Shown here piece by piece: positions 53,701-63,999 of a stretch of 64,000 nucleotides of DNA. Below the pieces are notes generated by a model. The model was not told the origin of the DNA and made no database searches. It worked only from the letters and a program-made list of their open reading frames with translations. Source of the stretch: Marixanthomonas ophiurae (GTDB lineage Bacteria > Bacteroidota > Bacteroidia > Flavobacteriales > Flavobacteriaceae). A program made the position numbers and the translations under genes. The stretch spans positions 62,001 to 126,000 of the forward strand of contig NZ_QVID01000001.1 in assembly GCF_003413745.1 (NCBI RefSeq). The letters run 5' to 3'. Position 1 is the stretch's first letter. Each line of letters starts with the position of its first letter.

Positions 53701-53866
53701 CTGCTGCTTCGCGTTCATCGTGTTGGTTTTCCTGCGTGTATTGGCTTTTCGCAAACGCCTCTGCATCGCCTTCCACCTTGTTTGCAACAAATGTAAATGA
53801 CAATTGGTATAAACTTACCAAGCCAAATAGTATTGCAAATACTGTAATGAGTCCTTTATTTTGCAT
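50774..53866 (-). CDS. secDF: Protein translocase subunit SecDF (fused)
   Basis: Fused SecD-SecF proton-driven translocation motor of the inner membrane, 1030 aa. The SecD half has an N-terminal helix, LDLKGGINVILQV, the P1 base and six helices; the SecF half starts near 690 with FLGKRKVAF, GLNQGVDFVGGRTY and a second helix block. A strongly acidic Ser/Thr/Glu/Asp linker at about 265-330 is inserted into the periplasmic part of SecD. Single-gene fusions are usual in Bacteroidota. A -7 box TATATTTG is at 53907-53900 on the minus strand, 34 bases before the ATG. Confidence 0.96.
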   Translation of the reverse strand: MQNKGLITVFAILFGLVSLYQLSFTFVANKVEGDAEAFAKSQYTQENQHDEREAAESRYLDSIGSDPVIIGIDYNTAKDKELNKGLDLKGGINVILQVSVKDILSGLANNSKDPAFNQALNNADELQKSSQDTYLESFYQAFEAIPGDNSLASTSIFFNKNLEDDINASMTNDEVKSVLEQKIDEAILSAFEVIRKRIDKFGVTQPNLQRLGNSGRILVELPGAKDVERVTKLLQSTAQLEFWDVYKFDDMAGFLSQANEKVKALKGSDVSEKEETAQTGDSSNASEQAEASTENDSTEVAQDTTATDEDDISKLLGGEDVEETAEENPILDKMVSPGFQGSPILATFEVKDTAAINSYLRMPQVKSLLPNEYRYAKFVWGLPTESQVEDLGEVTSLYAIKGNRNNEPPIAGGVVTDASQTYDQRGQVAVSMQMNGKGARAWEELTGEAYKNQSQIAIVLDNIVYSAPGVTTGPIAGGSSQITGDFSITEGQDLANVLRAGKLPASADIIQSEVVGPTLGQEAISSGILSFVLALAFVLIWMIFYYGKAGAFADIALVVNILFIFGILAGLGAVLTLPGIAGIVLTIGISVDANVLIFERIREELAKGKAQRDAIKDGFNNALSSILDANITTGLTGLILLVFGTGPIQGFATTLLIGILTSLFTAIFITRLFVDMYAKNGKPLTCSTGATKNLFKNVNINFLGKRKVAFIISGILVTISLISLFTNGLNQGVDFVGGRTYTVRFDKTVDAKNIENDLIEVFGSAEAKTYGSDNQLKITTKYKVDEANAEVDQEIEQMLFEGLQPNLPSGMTYETFKADDEGKEVGRMEYYKVSPTIADDIKRDSFWAVLGSLIVVFLYILLRFRKWQFSLGAVAAVFHDVLIVLGIFSLTYKFMPFNMEIDQSFIAAILTVIGYSLNDTVVVFDRIREFFNEHNSWKMNRIINSALNSTLSRTLNTSVTTLIVLLSIFLIGAESIRGLIFALMVGVVVGTYSSLFIATPVFYDTVKKRGIDLTEKKEEEEEETPEALKK

Positions 53867-54352
53867 TCTTGTACGTGTTTATATAAATTTTAAAACGTGC
53901 AAATATAGGTTTTCAATTAAGAAATGCCAATTATTTTCTTTCTAAAAACTTTAACAAATTAATTGAATACAAATCAATATTTTATATGATTGAGTATACA
54001 ACATATATGATTTTCTTTTTCTAAAAAAAAAGAACCTGTAAATAAAACATCATACTGCCCAATACCTTCTTTTAATTTTCACCAATATTATTCTGAATTC
54101 TATTTATAAATGGATGAAGAATATATCAAAAAATCAAACAAGCCCAACATCATACAACCCAGCCACTTATCAAGTTTTATTTAAAAATTTGTTAACTTTT
54201 TATTGTTGACAAATTTTTATTATTCTGATAATCAAATTATTAACATTTTTTTCTTGACAACTTTTTATTTTTAAATAGCGTGAAGTGTCATCTATTTTTC
54301 TATATTTACACTTTCAAAATTGATTTCTCAACTACAAAAATTAACACATTAT
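53867..54352. promoter_or_regulatory. Divergent regulatory region between secDF and the ribonucleotide reductase gene
   Basis: 486 very AT-rich bases. Minus strand: TATATTTG (53907-53900) for secDF. Plus strand: three similar units GTTAACTTTTTATT (54191-54204), GTTGACAAATTTTTATT (54205-54221) and CTTGACAACTTTTTATT (54253-54269) precede the reductase gene. No cobalamin riboswitch, hairpin or ORF is visible. Confidence 0.45.
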
Positions 54353-56902
54353 ATGCAAGTAAAAGCTCCTGCCTCCGCCCCCAAAACCTACACACAAGAA
54401 GAAGCCTTTTCTGCTTCATTAAAATACTTTAAAGGAGACGATCTAGCAGCTCGCGTTTGGGTAAACAAATATGCCCTAAAAGATTCTGATGGTAACATCT
54501 ACGAAAAAACACCTAACGATATGCATCGTCGTATCGCAAAAGAAATTGCTCGCGTTGAGAAGCAATATCCAAACTCGATGACTGAAGACGAGGTGTTCGA
54601 TCTAATTAAAGGCTTTAAGTATATTGTACCACAAGGAAGTCCCATGGCCGGTATAGGTAACAAATACCAAGTAGGGTCACTTTCTAACTGTTTTGTTATA
54701 GGAAACGACGGAAATTCTGATTCCTATGGAGGCATTATGAAAATTGACCAAGAGCAGGTACAGCTTATGAAACGTCGTGGCGGTGTTGGGCATGACCTTT
54801 CGCACATCCGACCAAAGGGATCGCCGGTAAAAAATTCTGCTTTAACCTCAACAGGCATTGTTCCTTTTATGGAACGATACTCCAACTCTACTCGCGAAGT
54901 TGCACAAGATGGTCGCCGTGGAGCATTAATGCTTTCTGTTTCCATTAACCACCCAGATGCAGAAGACTTCATCGACGCTAAAATGGAACAGGGTAAAGTA
55001 ACAGGTGCCAATGTTTCGGTGCGTATGGACGATACGTTTATGAAAGCTGTAAAAAACGAAGGTAACTACACTCAAAAATATCCTATCTTCAGCGAGAACC
55101 CAAAGTATTCAAAAGATATTGAAGCTAATAAGCTTTGGAAAAAAATTGTACACAACGCTTGGAAATCTGCCGAGCCGGGCATTTTATTCTGGGACACTAT
55201 CATTAATGAATCGGTGCCAGATTGCTATGCCGACTTAGGTTACAAAACCGTATCGACTAACCCATGTGGAGAGATTCCTTTATGCCCGTATGACTCTTGT
55301 CGTTTATTGGCTATCAACTTATTTTCATATGTTGAAAAACCATTTACTGAAAAAGCGAAGTTCAATTTTAAACTATTTAAAAAACACATAGCCGCTGCCC
55401 AACGCATTATGGACGATATTATCGACCTAGAGTTGGAAAAAGTAGATGCTATTTTGGCTAAAATCGATGCTGACCCTGAAGGTGCTGAAGTAAAGGCTGT
55501 AGAACGAAACCTATGGTTGAATATTAAAAGAAAAGCTGAAGAAGGGCGTCGTACCGGAATTGGCATTACTGCCGAAGGTGATATGCTAGCAGCTTTGGGC
55601 ATAAAATACGGAAGTGAAAAAGGCGTTGATTTTTCTGTAGAAATTCATAAAACTATTGCTCTTGAAGCATATCGTGCCTCAGTTTATGCTGCTAAAGAAC
55701 GTGGAGCTTTCGGGATTTTTGATTCAGAAAGAGAAAAAGAAAACCCGTTTATTCTTCGCTTAAAAGAAGCCGATGAAAAACTGTATTACGATATGCTGGA
55801 ATACGGCCGTCGGAACATTGCACTCTTAACTATTGCTCCAACCGGAACAACTAGTTTAATGACGCAAACTACTTCTGGAATTGAACCAGTATTTTTACCG
55901 GTGTATAAACGAAGAAGAAAAGTAAACCCGAACGATAAAGATGCGCGCGTCGATTTTATAGATGAAGTAGGCGACTCTTGGGAGGAATACGTTGTTTTCC
56001 ACCACCGCTTTAAAGAATGGATGAAAATCAATGGTCACGATACCGATACAAATTACAGCCAAGAAGAATTGAATGAATTAGTGGAGCAATCACCGTATCA
56101 TCAAGCCACTTCTAACGATGTGGATTGGTTGAGTAAAGTACGTATGCAAGGCGCCGTTCAAAAATGGGTAGACCATAGTATTAGTGTAACCATCAACCTT
56201 CCTAATGATGTAGATGAAGAATTGGTGGGTAAATTATATTTAGAAGCTTGGCAAGCTGGCTGTAAAGGAGTTACCGTTTATAGAGATGGGTCTCGTTCTG
56301 GTGTATTGATTTCAAATGAAGAGAAAAAAGAGGAAAATCAAGAATCTTTAATTTCTTTCCCCACCAAACGACCTGAAGTTTTAGAAGCCGATGTAGTACG
56401 TTTTCAGAACAACAAAGAAAAGTGGATTGCTTTTATTGGCTTGATTGACGATAAACCTTACGAAATCTTTACTGGATTGGCAGATGAAGATGGGATCTTG
56501 CTTCCCCGTTGGGCAACAAAAGGATTGATTATAAAAAACCGAAACGAAGACGGAACCTCTCGATATGATTTTCAATATCAAAACAAAAGAGGATACAAAA
56601 CTACGATTGAAGGGTTATCACATAAGTTTGACCCAGAATATTGGAATTATGCAAAATTAATTTCCAGTACACTTCGTCATGGTATGCCTATTGAAAAAGC
56701 GGTAGAGTTAATTAACAGTTTACAATTGGACAGCGAATCAATAAATACATGGAAAAATGGAGTTGCAAGAGCATTAAAACGCTATGTTGAAGACGGAACA
56801 TTAGCAAGAAAGCAAAAATGTGACAACTGTAATTCTTCTCAGTTAATTTATCAAGAAGGCTGTTTAACATGTAAAGATTGCGGTTCGTCTAAATGCGGAT
56901 AA
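54353..56902 (+). CDS. nrdJ: Adenosylcobalamin-dependent (class II) ribonucleotide reductase
   Basis: Reduces ribonucleotides to deoxyribonucleotides using coenzyme B12; 849 aa. The start is ATG 54353 (MQVKAPASAP); the 11-codon upstream extension begins with a TTG and is rejected. The catalytic barrel shows SNCFVIGN with the first redox Cys, NPCGEIPL with the radical-site Cys, RLLAINLFS, and APTGTTSLM near 513-521. The C-terminus is a zinc-ribbon-like tail with CDNC, CLTCKDC and a final KCG, expected to re-reduce the active site. Oxygen-independent and B12-requiring. No NrdA/NrdB gene or B12 riboswitch adjoins it. Confidence 0.94.
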   Translation: MQVKAPASAPKTYTQEEAFSASLKYFKGDDLAARVWVNKYALKDSDGNIYEKTPNDMHRRIAKEIARVEKQYPNSMTEDEVFDLIKGFKYIVPQGSPMAGIGNKYQVGSLSNCFVIGNDGNSDSYGGIMKIDQEQVQLMKRRGGVGHDLSHIRPKGSPVKNSALTSTGIVPFMERYSNSTREVAQDGRRGALMLSVSINHPDAEDFIDAKMEQGKVTGANVSVRMDDTFMKAVKNEGNYTQKYPIFSENPKYSKDIEANKLWKKIVHNAWKSAEPGILFWDTIINESVPDCYADLGYKTVSTNPCGEIPLCPYDSCRLLAINLFSYVEKPFTEKAKFNFKLFKKHIAAAQRIMDDIIDLELEKVDAILAKIDADPEGAEVKAVERNLWLNIKRKAEEGRRTGIGITAEGDMLAALGIKYGSEKGVDFSVEIHKTIALEAYRASVYAAKERGAFGIFDSEREKENPFILRLKEADEKLYYDMLEYGRRNIALLTIAPTGTTSLMTQTTSGIEPVFLPVYKRRRKVNPNDKDARVDFIDEVGDSWEEYVVFHHRFKEWMKINGHDTDTNYSQEELNELVEQSPYHQATSNDVDWLSKVRMQGAVQKWVDHSISVTINLPNDVDEELVGKLYLEAWQAGCKGVTVYRDGSRSGVLISNEEKKEENQESLISFPTKRPEVLEADVVRFQNNKEKWIAFIGLIDDKPYEIFTGLADEDGILLPRWATKGLIIKNRNEDGTSRYDFQYQNKRGYKTTIEGLSHKFDPEYWNYAKLISSTLRHGMPIEKAVELINSLQLDSESINTWKNGVARALKRYVEDGTLARKQKCDNCNSSQLIYQEGCLTCKDCGSSKCG

Positions 56903-56936
56903 TTCATTAAAAAATAAATCGTATCTTATTATCATT

Positions 56937-56963
56937 AAAGCCCCGATATTAAATCGGGGCTTT
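56937..56963. terminator. Terminator after nrdJ
   Basis: AAAGCCCCGAT (56937-56947) pairs perfectly with ATCGGGGCTTT (56953-56963), then T residues. Confidence 0.9.
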
Positions 56964-56999
56964 TTTAATTATCTTTAAAACGTCTAATCATTTTTTAGA

Positions 57000-57533
57000 A
57001 TGAAACCTGCATCCTCCATTTTAATAAAACAAGTTCAATCAAAATCTGTACTTGAACTTCAAAAGATTGCCAAAGAAACGTTTTTCGAGACGTATGCTTC
57101 GGAAAATACCAAGGAAGATATGGATGCTTATTTAGCTAAAAACTTCAACACCGAACACCTACAAAGAAGTATAATAAACCCAGATTCGTTTTATTATTTT
57201 GCGATGAATCACCAAGAGGTTATTGGCTATTTAAAGGTAAATCAAGGTAGTGCTCAAACAGACAATAAACTTCCTGATGCGCTGGAAATAGAACGCATCT
57301 ACATCCTATCAAAGTTTCAAAGAAAAGGAGTAGGAAAGCTTTTACTGAAGAAAGCCGTAGAAAAAGCACAGTCATTCAATATAAAAACACTTTGGTTAAG
57401 TGTCTGGGATAAAAACCAAAAAGCTATCTATTTTTATAAAAATCAAGGGTTTAAAGCGTTTGACAATCAGTTTTATTGGGTTGGCACCGACAAACAGACC
57501 GATGTGTTAATGAAACTGGAATTAGATTTCTGA
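57000..57533 (+). CDS. GNAT-family N-acetyltransferase
   Basis: A 177-aa acetyltransferase. The acetyl-CoA site is in LEIERIYILSKFQRKGVGKLLL (key part RKGVGK), followed by KTLWLSVWDKNQKAIYFYKNQGF, where the Asn/Tyr region is typical of GNAT motif B. The N-terminal substrate region is variable. The target (small molecule or protein) is unknown; the pattern is close to the PaiA/spermidine-type subgroup. It is a single gene between two terminators. Confidence 0.9.
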   Translation: MKPASSILIKQVQSKSVLELQKIAKETFFETYASENTKEDMDAYLAKNFNTEHLQRSIINPDSFYYFAMNHQEVIGYLKVNQGSAQTDNKLPDALEIERIYILSKFQRKGVGKLLLKKAVEKAQSFNIKTLWLSVWDKNQKAIYFYKNQGFKAFDNQFYWVGTDKQTDVLMKLELDF

Positions 57534-57555
57534 TTAAAATTTCAGAAAAAGATAA

Positions 57556-57587
57556 AAAAAACCGCCTCAATTGAGACGGTTTTTTTA
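57556..57587. terminator. Convergent terminator between acetyltransferase gene and mdh
   Basis: ACCGCCTCAA (57561-57570) pairs with TTGAGACGGT (57571-57580) with one mismatch, flanked by A7 and T7 runs. It serves both converging genes. Confidence 0.85.
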
Positions 57588-57599
57588 TTCTTGAATGGT

Positions 57600-58526
57600 T
57601 TACAATTCTAGTAAACCATTAGTTTTACTAACGCCTTCAGCGCTTTCTTTTAAATGGTCCTTTTCAGCATCGGTCAATTCTATATCAACAATTTTTTCGA
57701 TACCGTCACGGCCTAATACTACTGGCACACCGATACAAAGATTGTTTAAACCGTATTCTCCTTCTAACAAGGTAGAACAAGGGAATATTTTTTTCTGGTC
57801 GCAAGCGATGGCCTGTACCAATCCGCTTACGGCAGCTCCAGGAGCATACCAAGCCGAAGTACCCAATAATTTAGTAAGGGTTGCGCCTCCAACTTTGGTA
57901 TCTTCTTTTACTTGGTTTAATCTATCTTCAGAAATAAATTCGGTTACTGGCACACTGTTTCTTGTCGCTAAACGTGTTAAAGGCACCATACCTTTATCAC
58001 TGTGACCGCCAATCACCATACCGTCAACATCACTAATAGGAGCACCTAATGCTTCAGCTAAACGGTACTTAAAACGAGCGCTATCTAAAGCACCACCCAT
58101 ACCAATAATTCGGTTTTTTGGAAGGTCGGTTGTTTTGTGCACCAAATACGTCATCGTATCCATTGGGTTACTTACCACAATGATAATGGTATTTGGAGAA
58201 TGCTTTACTAGATTAGAAGAAACATCTTTTACAATTCCAGCATTGATACCAATTAACTCTTCACGAGTCATTCCTGGTTTTCTAGGAATACCACTTGTAA
58301 TCACACAAATATCACTATCTGCTGTTTTACTGTAATCTCCTGTTGTACCCACTACACGTGTATCGAATGCATTTAAGGAAGCTGTTTGCATTAAATCCAT
58401 TGCTTTTCCTTCGGCGTAGCCCTCTTTAATGTCTAAAAGAACTACTTCACTTGCAAAATTTTTAATGGCAATATATTCGGCACAACTTGCGCCTACTGCA
58501 CCTGCTCCTACTACTGTAACTTTCAT
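57600..58526 (-). CDS. mdh: Malate dehydrogenase
   Basis: NAD-dependent malate/oxaloacetate enzyme of the citric acid cycle, LDH-like type, 308 aa. The start is ATG 58526 (MKVTVVGAGAVG); an upstream ATG at 58589 is rejected because it precedes a -7 box TATTTTTG at 58594-58587. Visible are the Rossmann motif GAGAVGASCAEY, the substrate Arg loop GIPRKPGMTREE, MGGALDSARFK, and catalytic His in VIGGHSDKGMVP. The length fits the family. The protein is cytosolic and the gene is monocistronic. Confidence 0.96.
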   Translation of the reverse strand: MKVTVVGAGAVGASCAEYIAIKNFASEVVLLDIKEGYAEGKAMDLMQTASLNAFDTRVVGTTGDYSKTADSDICVITSGIPRKPGMTREELIGINAGIVKDVSSNLVKHSPNTIIIVVSNPMDTMTYLVHKTTDLPKNRIIGMGGALDSARFKYRLAEALGAPISDVDGMVIGGHSDKGMVPLTRLATRNSVPVTEFISEDRLNQVKEDTKVGGATLTKLLGTSAWYAPGAAVSGLVQAIACDQKKIFPCSTLLEGEYGLNNLCIGVPVVLGRDGIEKIVDIELTDAEKDHLKESAEGVSKTNGLLEL

Positions 58527-58586
58527 TATATGTTGTTTTTGAATGAATGATTTATTTGAAACGAGAATTGAATAATTCTTGTTGCG

Positions 58587-58594
58587 CAAAAATA
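58587..58594 (-). promoter_or_regulatory. -7 promoter element of mdh
   Basis: The minus strand reads TATTTTTG, an exact fit to TAnnTTTG, about 60 bases before the mdh ATG. Confidence 0.5.
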
Positions 58595-58708
58595 CAATTA
58601 TCTCATTTAAAATATGATAAGAAAGGGTTAAATATAAGGGAACAAGGATTCTATTGCTCGCATTAGATGAAACTGCAACAATAAATTAATTCAAATGAAA
58701 GCCATAAA

Positions 58709-58749
58709 AACCAAGAACCACAACGGTATTTTTGTCGTGGTTCTTGGTT
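58709..58749. terminator. Terminator between mdh promoter region and the DUF6588-like gene
   Basis: AACCAAGAACCAC (58709-58721) pairs with GTGGTTCTTGGTT (58737-58749) around a 15-base loop. It lies 71 bases downstream of the minus-strand envelope gene ending at 58820. Confidence 0.7.
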
Positions 58750-58819
58750 CTATTTATCTTGTTTCTTTTTAGTCATTTAAACTGAAAAAGAGAAAACGCT
58801 TTAGAAAAACATGAGCGTA

Positions 58820-59842
58820 TTAAATTCCGAAGTGTACCCCAGCTGTAACTGTATTAAATTCTGAAAAATTATAATCGGCGTGCAAGCCGAAAAAACCTAA
58901 TTTTAATTTAGCGCCTATAGTTCCTTTAACCCCTGAAACTTTTGTCCGTACCGAAAAAGGATCTGTAAACTCACTAGTGTCTTCTACTAAAGGAATACCA
59001 TCGGCTACTCTGTAGGTCCCAAGGACATCAAAATCTGATGTTCCGGTAACGTAACCAACACCTCCATACACATTAAAAACCGGTAGTTTAGTTGATGCCT
59101 GCAATTGAAACAACCAACTGTTTTGCTTGACATCAAATTGCTGGTTTTCACCAGTTACAATACTATCATCTGTAAAATCGTAATTTCCACTAAGGTTATT
59201 ATAGCTTACCAATCCTGAAATAGCAACCGGAAAGACAGATTCTGCAGGCAGCCATTGTGTGAATTCATGCTGTAACCCCACGCCAAAAAGACCTGTTTTT
59301 ACATCTTCACGTTCTATCTTTGGAAAGTAGCGCACTTTTAATTCCGTGGCTTTAAAAACCCCAAACCGAGCTTGTAAAAAAGCAGTGGGTAAAAAATCTA
59401 AGTTAGCAGAAGCCAATCCCTGCGGAAGTGAAAACTCAACTTCTTCTGTGAATGTTCCTGTCTCATCTTGAACTTCGGCATACACTATTATATCTGGATT
59501 ATTTTCACCAAAAGCCGTAGCAACTTGTTTTACCGTACTTGCATCCCTAAAATAAAGGTTGTTATAATCGGCTGTGTTTAATGTAAAACTTTTGTTCTCA
59601 TCTTTTACAAACGAAACATTTCCAACTACAGAAATTTCAAATCGCAGTGGTTTTTTTACTTCAGCTGATTGTATCCAACCATTTGCAGTATTATAAATCA
59701 TCCCCTCGGCAGCTGGAGTAATATATTCTGTTGCAAATCGCTGTGCATCTTCAATTCCGGCAGCTAATAAATCTTCTAAATTTTCCTGAGAAAGGGTTGG
59801 CAAACTCACCAACAAGCCAATCAAAACTACAACATGCTTCAT
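58820..59842 (-). CDS. Outer-membrane beta-barrel-like protein (DUF6588-like)
   Basis: A 340-aa exported protein with a signal peptide ending TLSQ, a short N-terminal helix (LEDLLAAGIEDAQRFATEYI), the motif EGMIYNTANGWIQSA, and then alternating beta strands ending in an aromatic-poor final strand VTAGVHFGI. The pattern looks like a small outer-membrane barrel and resembles DUF6588 proteins of Flavobacteriia; that name is from memory of the family and only moderately sure. It lies 27 bases downstream of the OmpA-family gene, so the two are likely co-transcribed. Confidence 0.72.
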   Translation of the reverse strand: MKHVVVLIGLLVSLPTLSQENLEDLLAAGIEDAQRFATEYITPAAEGMIYNTANGWIQSAEVKKPLRFEISVVGNVSFVKDENKSFTLNTADYNNLYFRDASTVKQVATAFGENNPDIIVYAEVQDETGTFTEEVEFSLPQGLASANLDFLPTAFLQARFGVFKATELKVRYFPKIEREDVKTGLFGVGLQHEFTQWLPAESVFPVAISGLVSYNNLSGNYDFTDDSIVTGENQQFDVKQNSWLFQLQASTKLPVFNVYGGVGYVTGTSDFDVLGTYRVADGIPLVEDTSEFTDPFSVRTKVSGVKGTIGAKLKLGFFGLHADYNFSEFNTVTAGVHFGI

Positions 59843-59869
59843 AACTTTTATGTTTAAATATCTTCAAGT

Positions 59870-60763
59870 TTATCGTTTACTTGGAAGCACAACAATTTCT
59901 ACTCTTCGGTTTTGTTCTCTTCCTTCTTCGGTTGTATTGTCCGACACAGGATTGCTTTCTCCATAGGCTTTGGTAGTTATAGAATCAGCAATAATCCCAT
60001 TCTTCACCAAAAAACCTTTCACTTCTTGTGCTCTTTTTTCTGAAAGAATCTTATTGGTTTCAGCTGAACCTACGTTGTCCGTATGCCCTTCTACAACAAC
60101 GGTATATTCGCTTATTTCTTTTATTTTATCGACCACTTTACTTAATTCTTCCGTCTTTTTTAAAACAGCATTACCCGTATCAAACAAAAAAGCACTGTTT
60201 AATTTAAAGTTAAATGCAGAACCAATGGCACCAATAGCATCAATATCTGCTCCTGGCCATTTACCACTCTTTTTTTTCTTTATGTCCACGATTTTTACAT
60301 ATCTAAAAATTGCTGACGGTTCCACAAATTCCGATATATCTATTTCTGAAAAGCCTCCACCTGTGCGGCCAATAGAAATCCAATTTTCACCTTCTTTGGA
60401 AATATACACGTCCACAGGCTCAATTAGTGGACCAATTTCAAAAATATAAAGGTCGGGCCCCTCAATATCAGCCAACGTATTATCATTGAATTTCACAATC
60501 AACTCCCCTCCATATCCTAAAGTGGTATATTTTTTTTCGTAATTACCTTTATAATCTGGAACCTGAAGCGTTTTTTCTGGCCCGTACCCCTCTATAGGTG
60601 CTGGATCTCCAACTTTAAAGGAAACTAGTTCATCGGCAAATGAAATATCACCAAGCGGAAAATATACTTCACCGCCTTTTCCATCTGGATAGGTTTTCCC
60701 AGTTTGAGAGTATGTTTGTTGGACAACAAATAAAACCAACAAAAAGATGTATAGTTTTTTCAT
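59870..60763 (-). CDS. OmpA-family envelope protein
   Basis: A 297-aa exported protein with a signal peptide ending TYSQ. The N-terminal 170 residues form a beta domain (ADELVSFKVGDP, GYGGELIVKF, WISIGRTGGG) resembling the cell-surface domains found in secreted Bacteroidota proteins. The C-terminal OmpA peptidoglycan-binding domain has VVEGHTDNVGS, LSEKRAQEVKGFL and EQNRRVEIVV with the conserved Asp and Arg. It is thus anchored to peptidoglycan. First gene of a two-gene unit. Confidence 0.9.
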   Translation of the reverse strand: MKKLYIFLLVLFVVQQTYSQTGKTYPDGKGGEVYFPLGDISFADELVSFKVGDPAPIEGYGPEKTLQVPDYKGNYEKKYTTLGYGGELIVKFNDNTLADIEGPDLYIFEIGPLIEPVDVYISKEGENWISIGRTGGGFSEIDISEFVEPSAIFRYVKIVDIKKKKSGKWPGADIDAIGAIGSAFNFKLNSAFLFDTGNAVLKKTEELSKVVDKIKEISEYTVVVEGHTDNVGSAETNKILSEKRAQEVKGFLVKNGIIADSITTKAYGESNPVSDNTTEEGREQNRRVEIVVLPSKR

Positions 60764-60853
60764 AATAGAAGTTATTTACCTTAAATGTAACAAATTTATT
60801 TTACAGTAACAGGCTCAACAAGAATTGCATAGCTATCTAAAACGCATAAAAAA

Positions 60854-60877
60854 AGCCCATAACAAGAGTTATGGGCT
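60854..60877. terminator. Terminator after gyrB
   Basis: AGCCCATAAC (60854-60863) pairs perfectly with GTTATGGGCT (60868-60877); the minus strand continues T7. It lies 21 bases past the gyrB stop. Confidence 0.9.
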
Positions 60878-60898
60878 CATAAGATGGAAGTGGGTTAC

Positions 60899-62893
<1,995 letters not shown>

Positions 62894-63120
62894 TTATAAA
62901 ATAAAGGCATTCCATTGATTAACCTCCGGAAGTTATTAACAGATTAATGTGAAAAAAAGACAGTAATTAAACCTTATCGGTTTATTACAGTCAAATTTGA
63001 CAGAGAGTCCTATTCTTTTATGATTTTAAAAAAAAGATGAAGACAAATTAAACATATAACTTTTAGAAAACTTTATAACAATTTCGTTTTTCAGAAGTTA
63101 TCTTTAAACAAAAAACAACT

Positions 63121-63666
63121 ATGAAGTCATTTCTTACTATACTATTTTTTGTAGCTATCACTGCTTTTAGCACCGATACTGTGCAGTCACAAACTTTCCC
63201 TAAGATGGATACAAGCCCTATGGATTTAGCAATGGCCCGTCCTGATAGAAACACACCTCCTATCGCCCGTGTTATTTACAGCCGACCACAAAAAAATGGG
63301 CGCGAAATTTTTGGGGAATTAGTTCCTTATGGAAAAGTATGGCGTACTGGAGCAAATGAAGCTACTGAATTGACTATATACGAACCTTTAAAGGTTAATG
63401 AAACAGTATTGCAGCCTGGAACGTATACGTTATATACCATTCCTGAAGAAGACATGTGGACCGTAATCATTAATAAAAACGCTAATGTTTGGGGTACTGT
63501 TTACAAAAAGGAAAACGACATTGTTAGACTAGAAACTCCAGCACGAAACGCCGCTGCTCCTGCAGAATCGCTTTCTATGGTTTTTAGACCTGAAAACAAC
63601 GGTGCAACCCTAATGATTGGATGGGACAAAACGTATGTAGAGGTACCTTTTGAAAAAGTAAAGTAA
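63121..63666 (+). CDS. DUF2911 periplasmic protein
   Basis: A 181-aa exported protein with a signal peptide (MKSFLTILFF... SQTF). The DUF2911 fold is shown by VIYSRPQKNGREIFGELVPYGKVWRTGANEATELTI (key parts YSRPQKNGR and VWRTGANEAT), QPGTYTLYTIP and the final VEVPFEK. The family is common in Bacteroidota, of unknown function. Single gene; a -7-like TTATCTTTAA is about 20 bases upstream. Confidence 0.9.
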   Translation: MKSFLTILFFVAITAFSTDTVQSQTFPKMDTSPMDLAMARPDRNTPPIARVIYSRPQKNGREIFGELVPYGKVWRTGANEATELTIYEPLKVNETVLQPGTYTLYTIPEEDMWTVIINKNANVWGTVYKKENDIVRLETPARNAAAPAESLSMVFRPENNGATLMIGWDKTYVEVPFEKVK

Positions 63667-63678
63667 GGGAATTACATT

Positions 63679-63999
63679 TTACGGAATATTTAGGTACTTA
63701 TGGGTCTGTAAAGATACTTTCCATTTGGGGTTTTGCATGACATAGTCAACAATTTGTGACATCATTTTATCCCGTTTACTCCATTCGGGTTGTAAGTATA
63801 GAATACAGTTATTGTTTACTTTCTCGGCTTGCTCTTCAGCAAACTTAAAGTCATTTTTGTTGTAGATAATCACTTTTAGTTCGTGTGCCTTTTCGTATAT
63901 TTCCGGAGTTGGCAGTTTTATTTTTTTTGGTGAAAGGCAAATCCAATCCCAAATTCCTGTAAGCTTATATGCCCCAGAAGTTTCAATATGAACTTGCAT
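63679..63999 (-). CDS. queE: 7-carboxy-7-deazaguanine synthase (partial, cut by window end)
   Basis: C-terminal part (106 aa shown) of the radical-SAM enzyme QueE, which makes the deazaguanine core of queuosine. Visible are VHIETSGAYKL, WICLSPKK, ELKVIIYNKNDF, NCILYLQPEWS and the final VSLQTHKYLNIP. The N-terminal half with the CxxxCxxC iron-sulfur motif lies beyond base 64000, so the start codon is not here; the ATG at 63999 is internal. It converges with the DUF2911 gene with 12 bases between. Confidence 0.88.
   Translation of the reverse strand: MQVHIETSGAYKLTGIWDWICLSPKKIKLPTPEIYEKAHELKVIIYNKNDFKFAEEQAEKVNNNCILYLQPEWSKRDKMMSQIVDYVMQNPKWKVSLQTHKYLNIP

Noticed and set aside
57595-58005. 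Plus-strand frame opposite mdh
   Set aside because: Antisense shadow; it begins within the terminator region and has no recognisable fold.
59970-60449. Long plus-strand frame opposite the OmpA-family gene
   Set aside because: Antisense shadow of a clear gene; no domain or start signal.
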